From Caulobacter sp. NIBR2454 (GTDB lineage: Bacteria > Pseudomonadota > Alphaproteobacteria > Caulobacterales > Caulobacteraceae), in the NCBI RefSeq assembly GCF_027474405.1, contig NZ_CP114871.1, forward strand, positions 310,001 through 374,000: a stretch of 64,000 nt of DNA, read 5' to 3'. Positions 28,714 through 36,957 of the stretch are shown here, piece after piece (position 1 is the stretch's first letter; each line of letters starts with the position of its first letter). A program made the translations under genes and the position numbers. The notes under the pieces were generated by a model that saw nothing but the letters and a program-made list of their open reading frames with translations, did not search any database and was not told the origin of the DNA.

Positions 28714-29600
28714 TCCGTATCCTGCAGTTCGGCGCCACCGGCCAGGTCGCCCGTTGTGTGCTGGCGGCGGCTGAAGGTCAGGCGCAGGTCACGGCCCTGT
28801 CTCGCGCCGACTGCGACCTCACCGACCCGTCGGCCATTGAAGCCGCTATCGCGGGCGCCGACTGCGATCTCGTCCTCAATTGCGCGGCCTTCACGGCGGT
28901 GGATGCGGCTGAAGCGGACCCGGACGCGGCCATGGCGGTGAACGCCGCGGCGCCCGCCGCCATGGCGCGGGCCTGCGCCGCGCGGGGCCTGCCGCTAGTC
29001 CACCTGTCCACCGACTACGTCTTCGATGGCGCCAAGGGCGCGCCCTATGTGGAGACGGACCCCGCCACGCCGCTGGCCTCGGTCTATGCGAGGTCCAAGC
29101 TGGCGGGCGAAGCGGCGGTAGCGGCCTATGCCAAGGGCGCGGTGTTTCGCATCGCCTGGGTGTTTTCGCCGCTGAGCCGCAACTTCGTCACGGTCATGAT
29201 GCGCCTGGCCCGCGAGCGCGACGAAGTCCGCATCGTCGCCGACCAGACCAGCACTCCGACCAGCGCCGTGGATCTCGCCGATTTCCTGGTCCGCGCGGCT
29301 CCGCGCTGGGCGACGGCGCAAGCCGGCGACGAGGCGTTCGGTCTCTTCCATTTCGCCAACGCCGGGGTCGCCACCCGCTATGAACTGGCCAGCGCCGCCA
29401 TCGCCCGCGATCCGCAGGCGATGGCCAGGCTGACGCCGGTCCCCATGACGGCGTTTCCGGAGCCCGCGCCGCGACCCGTCTATTCCGCCCTCGACACTGG
29501 CAAGTTGACGCGGGTTTTTGGCGAGCATCCCCGGCCGTGGCGTGACGCCGTGGTCCAAACCGCCGACGCCCTGGTGGCGAACGGCGCCCTGAACCGGTAA
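28710..29600 (+). CDS. rfbD: dTDP-4-dehydrorhamnose reductase
   Basis: This 296-residue short-chain reductase has the NADPH loop FGATGQVARCVL and the conserved HLSTDYVFDGAKGAPY and YARSKLAGE (YxxxK) segments. It normally performs the last step to dTDP-rhamnose. rfbA, rfbB and rfbC are not in the window, so the pathway must be completed elsewhere or the enzyme serves another 4-keto sugar. It starts with GTG inside the end of the gmhB-like gene. Confidence 0.9.
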   Translation: MIRILQFGATGQVARCVLAAAEGQAQVTALSRADCDLTDPSAIEAAIAGADCDLVLNCAAFTAVDAAEADPDAAMAVNAAAPAAMARACAARGLPLVHLSTDYVFDGAKGAPYVETDPATPLASVYARSKLAGEAAVAAYAKGAVFRIAWVFSPLSRNFVTVMMRLARERDEVRIVADQTSTPTSAVDLADFLVRAAPRWATAQAGDEAFGLFHFANAGVATRYELASAAIARDPQAMARLTPVPMTAFPEPAPRPVYSALDTGKLTRVFGEHPRPWRDAVVQTADALVANGALNR

Positions 29601-29609
29601 GAAACGACC

Positions 29610-30263
29610 ATGCAGATCTTCCTCGACTCCACCGACACCAAGCAGATCGCCGAATGGGCCGAGACCGGTCTCGTCGATGGCGTGACCACCAATCCGTCGC
29701 TGATCGCCAAGTCAGGCCGTCCTATGCTCGAGGTGATCGCCGAGATTTGCGACCTCGTGCCTGGGCCGATCAGCGCTGAAGTCGCCGCCGTGAAGGCCGA
29801 TGGCATGATCGCCGAGGGCGAGAAGCTCGCCGCCATAGCGCCCAATGTCGTCGTGAAGGTGCCGCTGACCCGCGACGGCCTGATCGCCACCGGCCACTTC
29901 AGCCGCCAGGGCATCAAGACCAACGTGACCCTGTGCTTTTCGGCGGTGCAGGCCCTGCTCGCCGCCAAGGCCGGCGCCACCTACGTCTCGCCCTTCATCG
30001 GCCGCCTGGACGATCAGGGCGCCGATGGCATGGGGCTGATCACTGACATCCGGGCGATCTACGACAACTACGGCTTCGAGACAGAGATTCTGGCCGCCTC
30101 CATCCGCACCGCCGGCCACGTCAAGGATGCCGCCCTGTCGGGCGCCGACTGCGCCACCCTGCCGGCCAGTGTGTTTGGCGAACTGTTCAAGCACCCCCTG
30201 ACCGACAAAGGCCTGGAGCAGTTCCTCAAGGATTGGGCCGGTACCGGCCAGTCGATTCTCTAG
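29610..30263 (+). CDS. Transaldolase / fructose-6-phosphate aldolase family
   Basis: This 217-residue class I aldolase has the short transaldolase form. [11 protein letters not shown] is the family start motif, the Schiff-base lysine is in [11 protein letters not shown], and [13 protein letters not shown] and TLPASVF complete the barrel. Short members are either transaldolases or fructose-6-phosphate aldolases, and the sequence alone does not separate them with certainty. With tkt in the window, a pentose-phosphate role is likely. A clear intrinsic terminator follows. Confidence 0.9.
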   Translation: MQIFLDSTDTKQIAEWAETGLVDGVTTNPSLIAKSGRPMLEVIAEICDLVPGPISAEVAAVKADGMIAEGEKLAAIAPNVVVKVPLTRDGLIATGHFSRQGIKTNVTLCFSAVQALLAAKAGATYVSPFIGRLDDQGADGMGLITDIRAIYDNYGFETEILAASIRTAGHVKDAALSGADCATLPASVFGELFKHPLTDKGLEQFLKDWAGTGQSIL

Positions 30264-30288
30264 GGTCGTGCAGCATCGGAAATAACGA

Positions 30289-30318
30289 CCGGACGCCGCG
30301 TCCGGCCGTTTTGTTTTT
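30289..30318 (+). terminator. Intrinsic terminator after the transaldolase gene
   Basis: CCGGACG (30289-30295) and CGTCCGG (30299-30305) form a perfect 7-bp stem with a 3-base loop, followed by CCGTTTTGTTTTT. This is the clearest rho-independent terminator in the window. Confidence 0.85.
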
Positions 30319-30420
30319 GGTAGCCTGTCGAAGATTTAATCCACGTTGCGGTTATGTAATTGGCCTGAATACGACGTGAGCGGGCACACCTCCTCTCGAC
30401 GGCTCTGAGGGGAATACGAC

Positions 30421-32436
30421 ATGCGCAACCATCTGCTCGCGGCGGCATCCGCTCTAGGCCTCGCTTCCGCGATGGGCTGCGCCGCCTACGCCCAGACGCC
30501 GGCCTCCCTGCCGGCCGCAACCAACGGCGTCATCGCCTTCACCCCTGACTTCTTCGCCGCCCAGCAGCCCAATACCGCCCTCGACATGGTTGAGCGGGTT
30601 CCTGGTTTCAAACTGGAGGACGGCGAGGACCTGCGCGGCTTCGCCGGCTCAGCCGGCAACGTCCTGATCGACGGCGCGCGCCCGGCCTCCAAGTCCGACA
30701 CGGGCTCGATGGTCCTGCAACGAACCCCCGCCGCACGGGTCGAGCGCATCGATCTGATCCGCGGCGGCGCCGGCGGCATCGACATGCAGAACTATTCGGT
30801 GGTCGTGAACGTGATCCTCAAGCCCGAGGCGTCGCGCGAACACACCGTCACCGTCGAGCCTTACCTGTTCGAGGGCGGGCCCGAATTGTACCGCCTGCGC
30901 TACGAGTTCAGCTCACGCGACAATGGCCGCCAATGGGGCTTGCAACTCGGCCAGGACGTCGACTTCGACGATGGCACGGGCCTTGGCCGTCTGACCCGGC
31001 GGGACGCCAACGGGGTTCTGATCTCCAACGAGCCTATGGAGACAAATTTCAAGGGCGGCGGCAAATACCTGCGCGGCAATTGGTCGGGGCCCGTCCTGGG
31101 CGGCAGGCTGGAGCTTACCGGATCGCTCGAGGACGACTTTTGGCAGGATGGCGCCACCTTCGGTGATGGCGTCGCCTTCCGCCGCTCAAATTACCGCGAC
31201 GATGAACTCAGCGGCGATCTGGGCCTGCGGTACGAACGCAGGTTCGCCAACGACCTGAAGTTGGAGGCCCGCCTGATCCAGAATCTGGAGGACGGCGAGT
31301 CGACCTCGCGCAGCCGCGGCTTTGGCCCCGATCAGGTCTTCACGGCCGACTATCAGTCGGGCGAAAGCATCGCCCGCTCCACCCTGCGGTGGGAAGGCTC
31401 GCCCCGTCTGACGATCGAGGGCGGCGGCGAGTTCGCCTACAATTTCCTCGACACCAAGCAGCGGTTCACCGTCGGCGGCGAGGAGGTGCCTCTGCCCAGC
31501 GCGACGGTGAAGGTTGAGGAGGTCCGTGGCGAGGGCTTCCTGCAGGGGACGTGGCGTCCTCGCGAAGGCCTGATGTTCGAGGGCGGCGTGCGCTACGAGC
31601 GCTCGACGATCAGCCAGTCGGGCGACGTGGATTCTGAAAAGACCCTATCCTTCATCAAGCCCCGCGTCCTGGTGACCTGGACACCGGTGAAGAGCAACCA
31701 GTTCCGCTTCCGCTTCGAGCGCGAGCTGGGTCAGCTCGATTTTGGCGATTTCGCCGCTTCGGCCGCCCTCGAAAACGATCAGGTGTTCGGCGGCAATGTC
31801 GATCTGGAGCCGGAACAGCGCTGGATCAGCGAGTTCGTCTATGAGCGCAGATTCTGGGGCGACGGCGTCGTCAGCCTGACCCTGCGCCACGATGAGATTG
31901 TCGATGTCATCGATCAGATTCCGCTGCCCGACGGTCTGTCGGCCACGGGCAATATCGGCGACGGAACGCTCAATCGCGTCGCGATCAATCTGACACTGCC
32001 GCTGGAGCGCCTGAAGGTTCCGGGCGGTCGCCTGGTGGTCAACACAAAGTGGGACCGCACCGAGGTGATCGACCCGACCACGGGTGACAAGCGTCGCATC
32101 TCATGGGTCGAGCATAATCGCCATCTGGTCAGCTTCACCCAGGACCTGCCACGCTGGAAGCTGACCTACGGCGTCGACTACATTCCGCCGTTCAAGCGCG
32201 TGCGCTATCGCCCTGACGAGACAGTGCGGATGGAGATCAACAACTACCTGCAGTTCTTCGCCGAGTATAAGCCCAAGCCCGACCTCGCCATCCGCCTGCA
32301 GCTTACGACCTGGAACGACTTTCCGTACGAGCGGACGCTCTACGCCGATCGCGCCACCCGCGCAGTGGAGCTGGTCGAGCTGCGCCAGACCGATCCGCGC
32401 GAGTTCGTACAGCTACGTATCCGCAAGAGCTTCTAA
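30421..32436 (+). CDS. TonB-dependent receptor-like outer membrane protein
   Basis: This 671-residue protein has a signal peptide (cut after AAYAQ), a plug-like domain (ALDMVERVPGFKLEDGEDL, GNVLIDGARPASKS, RIDLIRGG) and a long beta-strand region ending with an aromatic residue (LRIRKSF), as for outer-membrane barrels. A classical TonB box is not obvious. TonB-dependent uptake is expected from the plug, but the ligand is unknown; there is no adjacent transporter or regulator. GAGGGG lies 8-13 bases before ATG. Upstream, 30319-30420 contains only its leader. Confidence 0.85.
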   Translation: MRNHLLAAASALGLASAMGCAAYAQTPASLPAATNGVIAFTPDFFAAQQPNTALDMVERVPGFKLEDGEDLRGFAGSAGNVLIDGARPASKSDTGSMVLQRTPAARVERIDLIRGGAGGIDMQNYSVVVNVILKPEASREHTVTVEPYLFEGGPELYRLRYEFSSRDNGRQWGLQLGQDVDFDDGTGLGRLTRRDANGVLISNEPMETNFKGGGKYLRGNWSGPVLGGRLELTGSLEDDFWQDGATFGDGVAFRRSNYRDDELSGDLGLRYERRFANDLKLEARLIQNLEDGESTSRSRGFGPDQVFTADYQSGESIARSTLRWEGSPRLTIEGGGEFAYNFLDTKQRFTVGGEEVPLPSATVKVEEVRGEGFLQGTWRPREGLMFEGGVRYERSTISQSGDVDSEKTLSFIKPRVLVTWTPVKSNQFRFRFERELGQLDFGDFAASAALENDQVFGGNVDLEPEQRWISEFVYERRFWGDGVVSLTLRHDEIVDVIDQIPLPDGLSATGNIGDGTLNRVAINLTLPLERLKVPGGRLVVNTKWDRTEVIDPTTGDKRRISWVEHNRHLVSFTQDLPRWKLTYGVDYIPPFKRVRYRPDETVRMEINNYLQFFAEYKPKPDLAIRLQLTTWNDFPYERTLYADRATRAVELVELRQTDPREFVQLRIRKSF

Positions 32437-32440
32437 CTTC

Positions 32441-33859
32441 TCAGTAGACGAAGGCCATGGGGGTGTCCTTGGCCGGCAGGCAGGAACGATCCACCGGCTG
32501 GCTGGGATCGACGAAGTAGTTACGGATCATCTTGCGGGTACAGGGGCTCGCGCCGCCGACCCCATGCGTAGCGTTGGTTACGATCACCACCTGGCTGCCG
32601 GCATAGCCCCTGGCCGCTGCTTCGGTGAGCTCCGGCGGGCAGCCGGGATCGATCTCGGCCGCAAGAAACAGGGTCGGGATCGTCGTCTTCACCGGCTGCT
32701 GTTCGATGGGCGAGATCTCGCCCCAGTCGACAGCGGCGCAGATGTCGTGAATGCGCTCCATGGGCGCGACCATAAGCTCGGCCACAGGGTCGCCCTTCGC
32801 CCCTGCCATGATCCCGCTGCGCTTCTCAAAAGGAATCTCCTCCTTGCACAGGTGGGTCATGAATTGGCCCTCGGCGTAGTAGTCGCGGGAGGCCATGAAC
32901 TCGTCCACGGGCGACATGTCGCCGGCGATGATCTTGGATAGCTGCTGCGGCAGGACGCGCGCGGCGAAATAGCTGGCGTCCATCAGATAGCCGCCCAGGT
33001 CGTCGGCGCTATAGGTCTTGCCGCCGATGCTCTGCGGAGCAGCCATGAACTTGGCGGCGGTGGCTTGCAGCCTGGCCTTCAAGTCCGGATATCGGCTGGC
33101 GCATTCGGCGATGGCCTCGCACTTGGCCATGACCACGTAGAGCGACGAGGCGACCATTTCCGGCCCGCCCACGGTCCAGGCGGCTTCTGGCGGCCAAGGG
33201 CTGTCCTGCACCACGGCGCGAACGCCCTGGGGCGCATGGGTCTGCACCGCCGCCTGAACCCGCGTGCCGTAGGAGCCACCGTAGAGGTCGATTTTGTCGA
33301 GCTTCAGCGCCTTACGCATGTCCTGCACATCGTGGGCGACTTCGACGGCGTTGTAGCGCGTCAAATCCACGCCCTGGGCCTTGAAGGCTTTCAGGCATGC
33401 GATGATGCCGTCGGCGTCCTTCTCGGATGGCGGCCCCGCATCGGTCAGGGCCGTGCCCGGACAGTTCATGCTCGGCGAGGCCAGGCCCGTGCCGCGGTGA
33501 TCGAAGAAGATCCAATCCTGATCTACCGCGATGAACTCCTTGGCCGCCGGACGCTTCAGGCGCGTAGGCACGCCCTCCACGGCATCCCCGCCGGGGCCGC
33601 CGTGGAAATAGACGACGGGCGGAAGACCCTTGGGCTCCAGCGCGCGAACGATCGCTACGGGGAAGGTGATCCGGCGGCTCTTGGGGTCGCCCCGCGCCTC
33701 ATCCACCACCATGGTTCCGCAATCGACCTTATAGGGAACGCCGGCATAGTCGCCGACGCAGGCGCCAGGCTTGAACTCCGGCTCGGCGGCGAGGCCGGGA
33801 CCTGCGGCGCCAGCCAGCAGAAGCGCGCCCGCTATCCGCGCCCACAAGGTTCGGATCAT
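32441..33859 (-). CDS. Secreted alpha/beta hydrolase (S33/TAP-type peptidase family)
   Basis: This 472-residue protein has a signal peptide (cut near GLAAEP). The fold markers are VVYFHGGPGGD (oxyanion loop), FFDHRGTGLAS, nucleophile Ser in DLYGGSYGTRVQ, acid in AAEIDPGCPP and histidine in NATHGVGG. This is the tripeptidyl/prolyl aminopeptidase-like family, usually periplasmic or secreted. Several cysteines could form disulfides. It converges with the TonB-like gene, 4 bases between stops. Confidence 0.88.
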   Translation of the reverse strand: MIRTLWARIAGALLLAGAAGPGLAAEPEFKPGACVGDYAGVPYKVDCGTMVVDEARGDPKSRRITFPVAIVRALEPKGLPPVVYFHGGPGGDAVEGVPTRLKRPAAKEFIAVDQDWIFFDHRGTGLASPSMNCPGTALTDAGPPSEKDADGIIACLKAFKAQGVDLTRYNAVEVAHDVQDMRKALKLDKIDLYGGSYGTRVQAAVQTHAPQGVRAVVQDSPWPPEAAWTVGGPEMVASSLYVVMAKCEAIAECASRYPDLKARLQATAAKFMAAPQSIGGKTYSADDLGGYLMDASYFAARVLPQQLSKIIAGDMSPVDEFMASRDYYAEGQFMTHLCKEEIPFEKRSGIMAGAKGDPVAELMVAPMERIHDICAAVDWGEISPIEQQPVKTTIPTLFLAAEIDPGCPPELTEAAARGYAGSQVVIVTNATHGVGGASPCTRKMIRNYFVDPSQPVDRSCLPAKDTPMAFVY

Positions 33860-33986
33860 CCGAAAACTCCCCAGAAAATCGGATCGTCATAGGCGGACAG
33901 AAGGGCGCGCCGCGCAAGAGGCGCGGGCCCGGGCGCCGTAGAAATACGGGATCGTACCGATACACGCGTGGCGCGATAAGTCGGCC

Positions 33987-34160
33987 ATGGACCCGGAATT
34001 CGAAACCTCGCCCTGGCCGATCGTCGCCGTCGGTTTGATCGGCGGATGCGGCGCCCTTGCGGCCTTTATGGACGGTCGCCCTGCCCTGGCCGCCGCCGTT
34101 TGCGGCGTGACTCTGGTGGTCATGGCGCTGGTGCGGATTTTGACCCGCAACGGCGACTGA
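33987..34160 (+). CDS. Predicted 57-residue two-span membrane protein
   Basis: ATG 33987 to TGA 34160 encodes a small protein beginning MDPEFETSPWPIVAVGLIGG, with two hydrophobic segments separated by AFMDGRPAL, and ending VRILTRNGD. The pattern is a helical hairpin in the membrane. It fills most of the gap between the hydrolase gene (divergent) and cbs. The ribosome site is weak. No family is recognised. Confidence 0.55.
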   Translation: MDPEFETSPWPIVAVGLIGGCGALAAFMDGRPALAAAVCGVTLVVMALVRILTRNGD

Positions 34161-34295
34161 TTCTCCGTCGCCGAGTCGCGGCGCGTCGCCCTTATCTTGC
34201 GGGACGCGACTTGTATCCCGCCATCGCCGCATACACATCTCTAGGCTACGCAAGGATTTCTCGCCGCTGGACGAGACCGCCTTTCGAACTTGCGC

Positions 34296-34331
34296 GATTT
34301 GCCTCTAAAAGAGGGACAAATCCTCGTTTTT
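34296..34331 (+). promoter_or_regulatory. Terminator-like hairpin in the cbs leader (possible attenuator)
   Basis: GATTTG (34296-34301) and CAAATC (34317-34322) enclose CCTCT/AGAGG with an AAA loop and a GA bulge. CTCG and then TTTTT (34327-34331) follow, 16 bases before the cbs ATG. It looks like a terminator placed in a leader, so read-through control is possible. No known riboswitch consensus was recognised. Confidence 0.5.
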
Positions 34332-34347
34332 CGGCGGAGACTTCGCC

Positions 34348-35748
34348 ATGACTGACCACATTCCGATGGCGCCCAAGGCGCAGTCCTCGGCCCTCGATCT
34401 CATCGGTTCGACCCCGATGATCGAGGTGCGCAATATCGACACCGGCCCCTGCCGCCTGTTCCTCAAGCTGGAGAGCCAGAACCCGTGCGGCTCGATCAAG
34501 GATCGGGTCGCCCGCTCCATGATCGAGGCCGCGGAAAAGGACGGCAGCCTCAAGCCGGGCGGAACGATCATCGAAGCCACCGCCGGCAATACGGGCCTTG
34601 GCCTGGCCCAGGTCGCCAGCCTCAAGGGCTACAAGCTGATCCTGGTTGTGCCGGACAAGATGGCGCGCGAGAAAATCCTGCACCTGCGCGCCATGGGCGT
34701 GGACGTGCGCCTGACCCGCAGCGACGTGGGCAAGGGCCATCCTGAATACTACCAGGACATGGCCCAGACCCTGGCCCAGTCGATCCCTGGCGCGATCTAC
34801 GTCAACCAGTTCGAGAACCCGGCCAACCCGCTGGCTCACGAGACCGGCACCGCGCCGGAAATCCTCGAGCAGATGGAAGGCGACGTTGACGCCATCGTGG
34901 TCGGCGTCGGTTCGGGCGGCACCCTGACGGGCGTCGGTCGCTACATGCAAAAGCACTCGCCCAAGACCCAGATGGTTCTGGCCGATCCGGTCGGCTCGAT
35001 CCTGTGCGACTACGTGGCCACCGGGACCTATGGCGAAGCGGGATCGTGGATCGTCGAAGGCATCGGCGAGGATTTCATTCCTGCCGTCGCGGACATGAGC
35101 CTGGTCAAGAAGGCCTATTCGATCAGCGACCGCGAGAGCGTCGACACCGCCCGCCTGCTGCTGCGCAAGGAAGGCGTTCTGGCCGGTTCGTCCTCGGGCA
35201 CTCTGCTGGCCGCGGCCCTTCGCTGGTGCCGCGAACAGACCGAACCCAAGCGGGTCGTGACGCTGGTCTGCGACACGGGCGCCAAGTACCTGACCAAGAT
35301 GTTCAATGACATGTGGCTGGCGGCCCATGGCTTCGATGAGCGCGAACTGCACGGCGACCTGCGCGACTTGATCGCCAAACGCTACGCCGACGGCGGCGTG
35401 GTGGCCATCGGCCCGCAGGACACTCTGATGACCGCCTATAACCGCATGCGCAGCGGCGATATCAGCCAGCTGCCGGTAGTCGATCATGGCAAGCTGGTCG
35501 GCATCCTGGACGAGAGCGACATCCTGGCCGCGGTCGAGGGTGGCGACGACCAGCCCGGACCGCGCTTCAAGCAACCCGTGTCCGAAGCCATGACCAAGGC
35601 AGTCAACACCCTGCAAGCTCATCAGGGTGTCGAAGATTTGCCCGAGGTCTTTGATCGTGACGAGGTGGCCCTGGTGGTCGACGGAGACGAGTTCATCGGC
35701 GTCATCACCCGCGTTGACCTGATCAACCACCTGCGTCTGACGGCCTGA
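34348..35748 (+). CDS. cbs: Cystathionine beta-synthase (PLP enzyme with CBS domain pair)
   Basis: This 466-residue protein has a fold-type II PLP domain and a C-terminal CBS pair. The PLP lysine is in NPCGSIKDRVA, the substrate loop is IIEATAGNTGLGLA, and GVGSGGTLTGVG is the phosphate-binding loop. Residues about 335-465 contain the CBS repeats (DGGVVAIGPQDTLMTAYNRM, PVSEAMTKAVNTL). It condenses serine and homocysteine to cystathionine; adjacency to a gamma-family enzyme 2 bases later supports reverse trans-sulfuration. No haem-binding N-terminal extension is seen. Confidence 0.93.
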   Translation: MTDHIPMAPKAQSSALDLIGSTPMIEVRNIDTGPCRLFLKLESQNPCGSIKDRVARSMIEAAEKDGSLKPGGTIIEATAGNTGLGLAQVASLKGYKLILVVPDKMAREKILHLRAMGVDVRLTRSDVGKGHPEYYQDMAQTLAQSIPGAIYVNQFENPANPLAHETGTAPEILEQMEGDVDAIVVGVGSGGTLTGVGRYMQKHSPKTQMVLADPVGSILCDYVATGTYGEAGSWIVEGIGEDFIPAVADMSLVKKAYSISDRESVDTARLLLRKEGVLAGSSSGTLLAAALRWCREQTEPKRVVTLVCDTGAKYLTKMFNDMWLAAHGFDERELHGDLRDLIAKRYADGGVVAIGPQDTLMTAYNRMRSGDISQLPVVDHGKLVGILDESDILAAVEGGDDQPGPRFKQPVSEAMTKAVNTLQAHQGVEDLPEVFDRDEVALVVDGDEFIGVITRVDLINHLRLTA

Positions 35749-35750
35749 AC

Positions 35751-36926
35751 ATGAGCGACAACAAGACTGGCAAGAACCGCCTGGCCTTCGCCACGCGCAC
35801 CATCCACGGCGGCCAGAGCCACGACCCGACCACGGGTGCGGTGATGGTGCCGATCTACGCCACTTCGACCTACGCTCAGACCAGTCCCGGCGAGCACAAG
35901 GGCTTCGAGTACAGCCGCAGCCACAACCCGACCCGCTTCGCCTTCGAGCGCGCGGTGGCGGACCTCGAAAGCGGCGCCGCCGGCTTCGCATTCGCCTCCG
36001 GCTTGGCGGCCGCCTCGACCATCCTGGAAATCCTCGATAGCGGCGCCCACGTGATCGCCAGCGACGACCTCTATGGTGGCTCGTTCCGGCTGTTCGACAA
36101 GGTCCGCAAGCGCTCTGCCGGCCTGGATTTCACCTTTGTGGACATGGCCGACCTGTCGGCCATCGAGGCGGCGATCCGGCCCGAGACGAAGATGATCTGG
36201 GTGGAGACGCCAACCAACCCGATGCTGCGCCTGGCGGATCTGGCGGCGATCGCCGAACTGGCCAAGAAGCACGGCCTGATCACGGTGGCCGACAACACCT
36301 TCTGCAGCCCCTATGTCCAGCGCCCGCTGGAGCTGGGCTTCGACGTGGTCATGCACTCGGCCACCAAATACCTGAACGGCCATTCCGACGTGGTGGCCGG
36401 GGTGGCGGTGGTCGGCGACAATGCCGAAGTCGCCGAAAAGCTGAAGTTCCTGCAGAACGCCGTGGGAGCCGTGCTCGGCCCCTTCGACAGCTTCCTGGCC
36501 TTGCGCGGGGTCAAGACCCTGGCGCTGCGCATGCAGCGCGCCTGCGACAACGCCCTAGCCATCGCCCAGTGGCTGGAGGCCCGCGACGACATCGCCCGCG
36601 TGGTCTATCCGGGCCTGGCCTCCCACCCGCAACATGACCTGGCCAAGCGCCAGATGATGCACGGCTTTGGCGGCATCATCTCGGTGGATATCAAGGGCGG
36701 CCTCGCGCCGGCCCGCAGGATGCTGGAGCGCACGCGCCTCTTCACCCTGGCCGAAAGCCTTGGCGGGGTCGAAAGCCTGATCGAGCATCCGGCGATCATG
36801 ACCCACGCCTCGATCCCCGCCGAACAGCGCGAAGCGCTCGGCATCACCGACGGCCTCGTCCGCCTTTCCGTCGGGATCGAAGATCTCGAGGATTTGAAGG
36901 CTGACCTAGCGCAGGCGCTTGGCTGA
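35751..36926 (+). CDS. Cystathionine gamma-lyase/synthase (Cys/Met metabolism PLP enzyme)
   Basis: This 391-residue fold-type I enzyme has the family markers TSTYAQTSPGEHKGFEYSR, FASGLAAAST, WVETPTNPMLR, the cofactor aspartate in VADNTFCSPY and the PLP lysine in MHSATKYLNGHSDV. Position after cbs suggests gamma-lyase activity (cystathionine to cysteine), though gamma-synthases look alike. Only 2 bases separate the two genes, so they form an operon. A perfect hairpin follows the stop. Confidence 0.92.
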   Translation: MSDNKTGKNRLAFATRTIHGGQSHDPTTGAVMVPIYATSTYAQTSPGEHKGFEYSRSHNPTRFAFERAVADLESGAAGFAFASGLAAASTILEILDSGAHVIASDDLYGGSFRLFDKVRKRSAGLDFTFVDMADLSAIEAAIRPETKMIWVETPTNPMLRLADLAAIAELAKKHGLITVADNTFCSPYVQRPLELGFDVVMHSATKYLNGHSDVVAGVAVVGDNAEVAEKLKFLQNAVGAVLGPFDSFLALRGVKTLALRMQRACDNALAIAQWLEARDDIARVVYPGLASHPQHDLAKRQMMHGFGGIISVDIKGGLAPARRMLERTRLFTLAESLGGVESLIEHPAIMTHASIPAEQREALGITDGLVRLSVGIEDLEDLKADLAQALG

Positions 36927-36930
36927 GCCA

Positions 36931-36957
36931 CTGGGCGTAGGCGGCGCCTACGCCCAG
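36931..36957. terminator. Perfect 12-bp hairpin shared by convergent genes
   Basis: CTGGGCGTAGGC (36931-36942) and GCCTACGCCCAG (36946-36957) form a perfect stem with a 3-base GGC loop. It lies 5 bases after the trans-sulfuration gene and includes the stop and last codons of the RTX gene on the other strand. No T-run is present on either side. Confidence 0.65.

Noticed and set aside
34246..35991. 581-codon open frame antisense to cbs
   Set aside because: Shadow of the PLP-enzyme frame; no plausible protein features.
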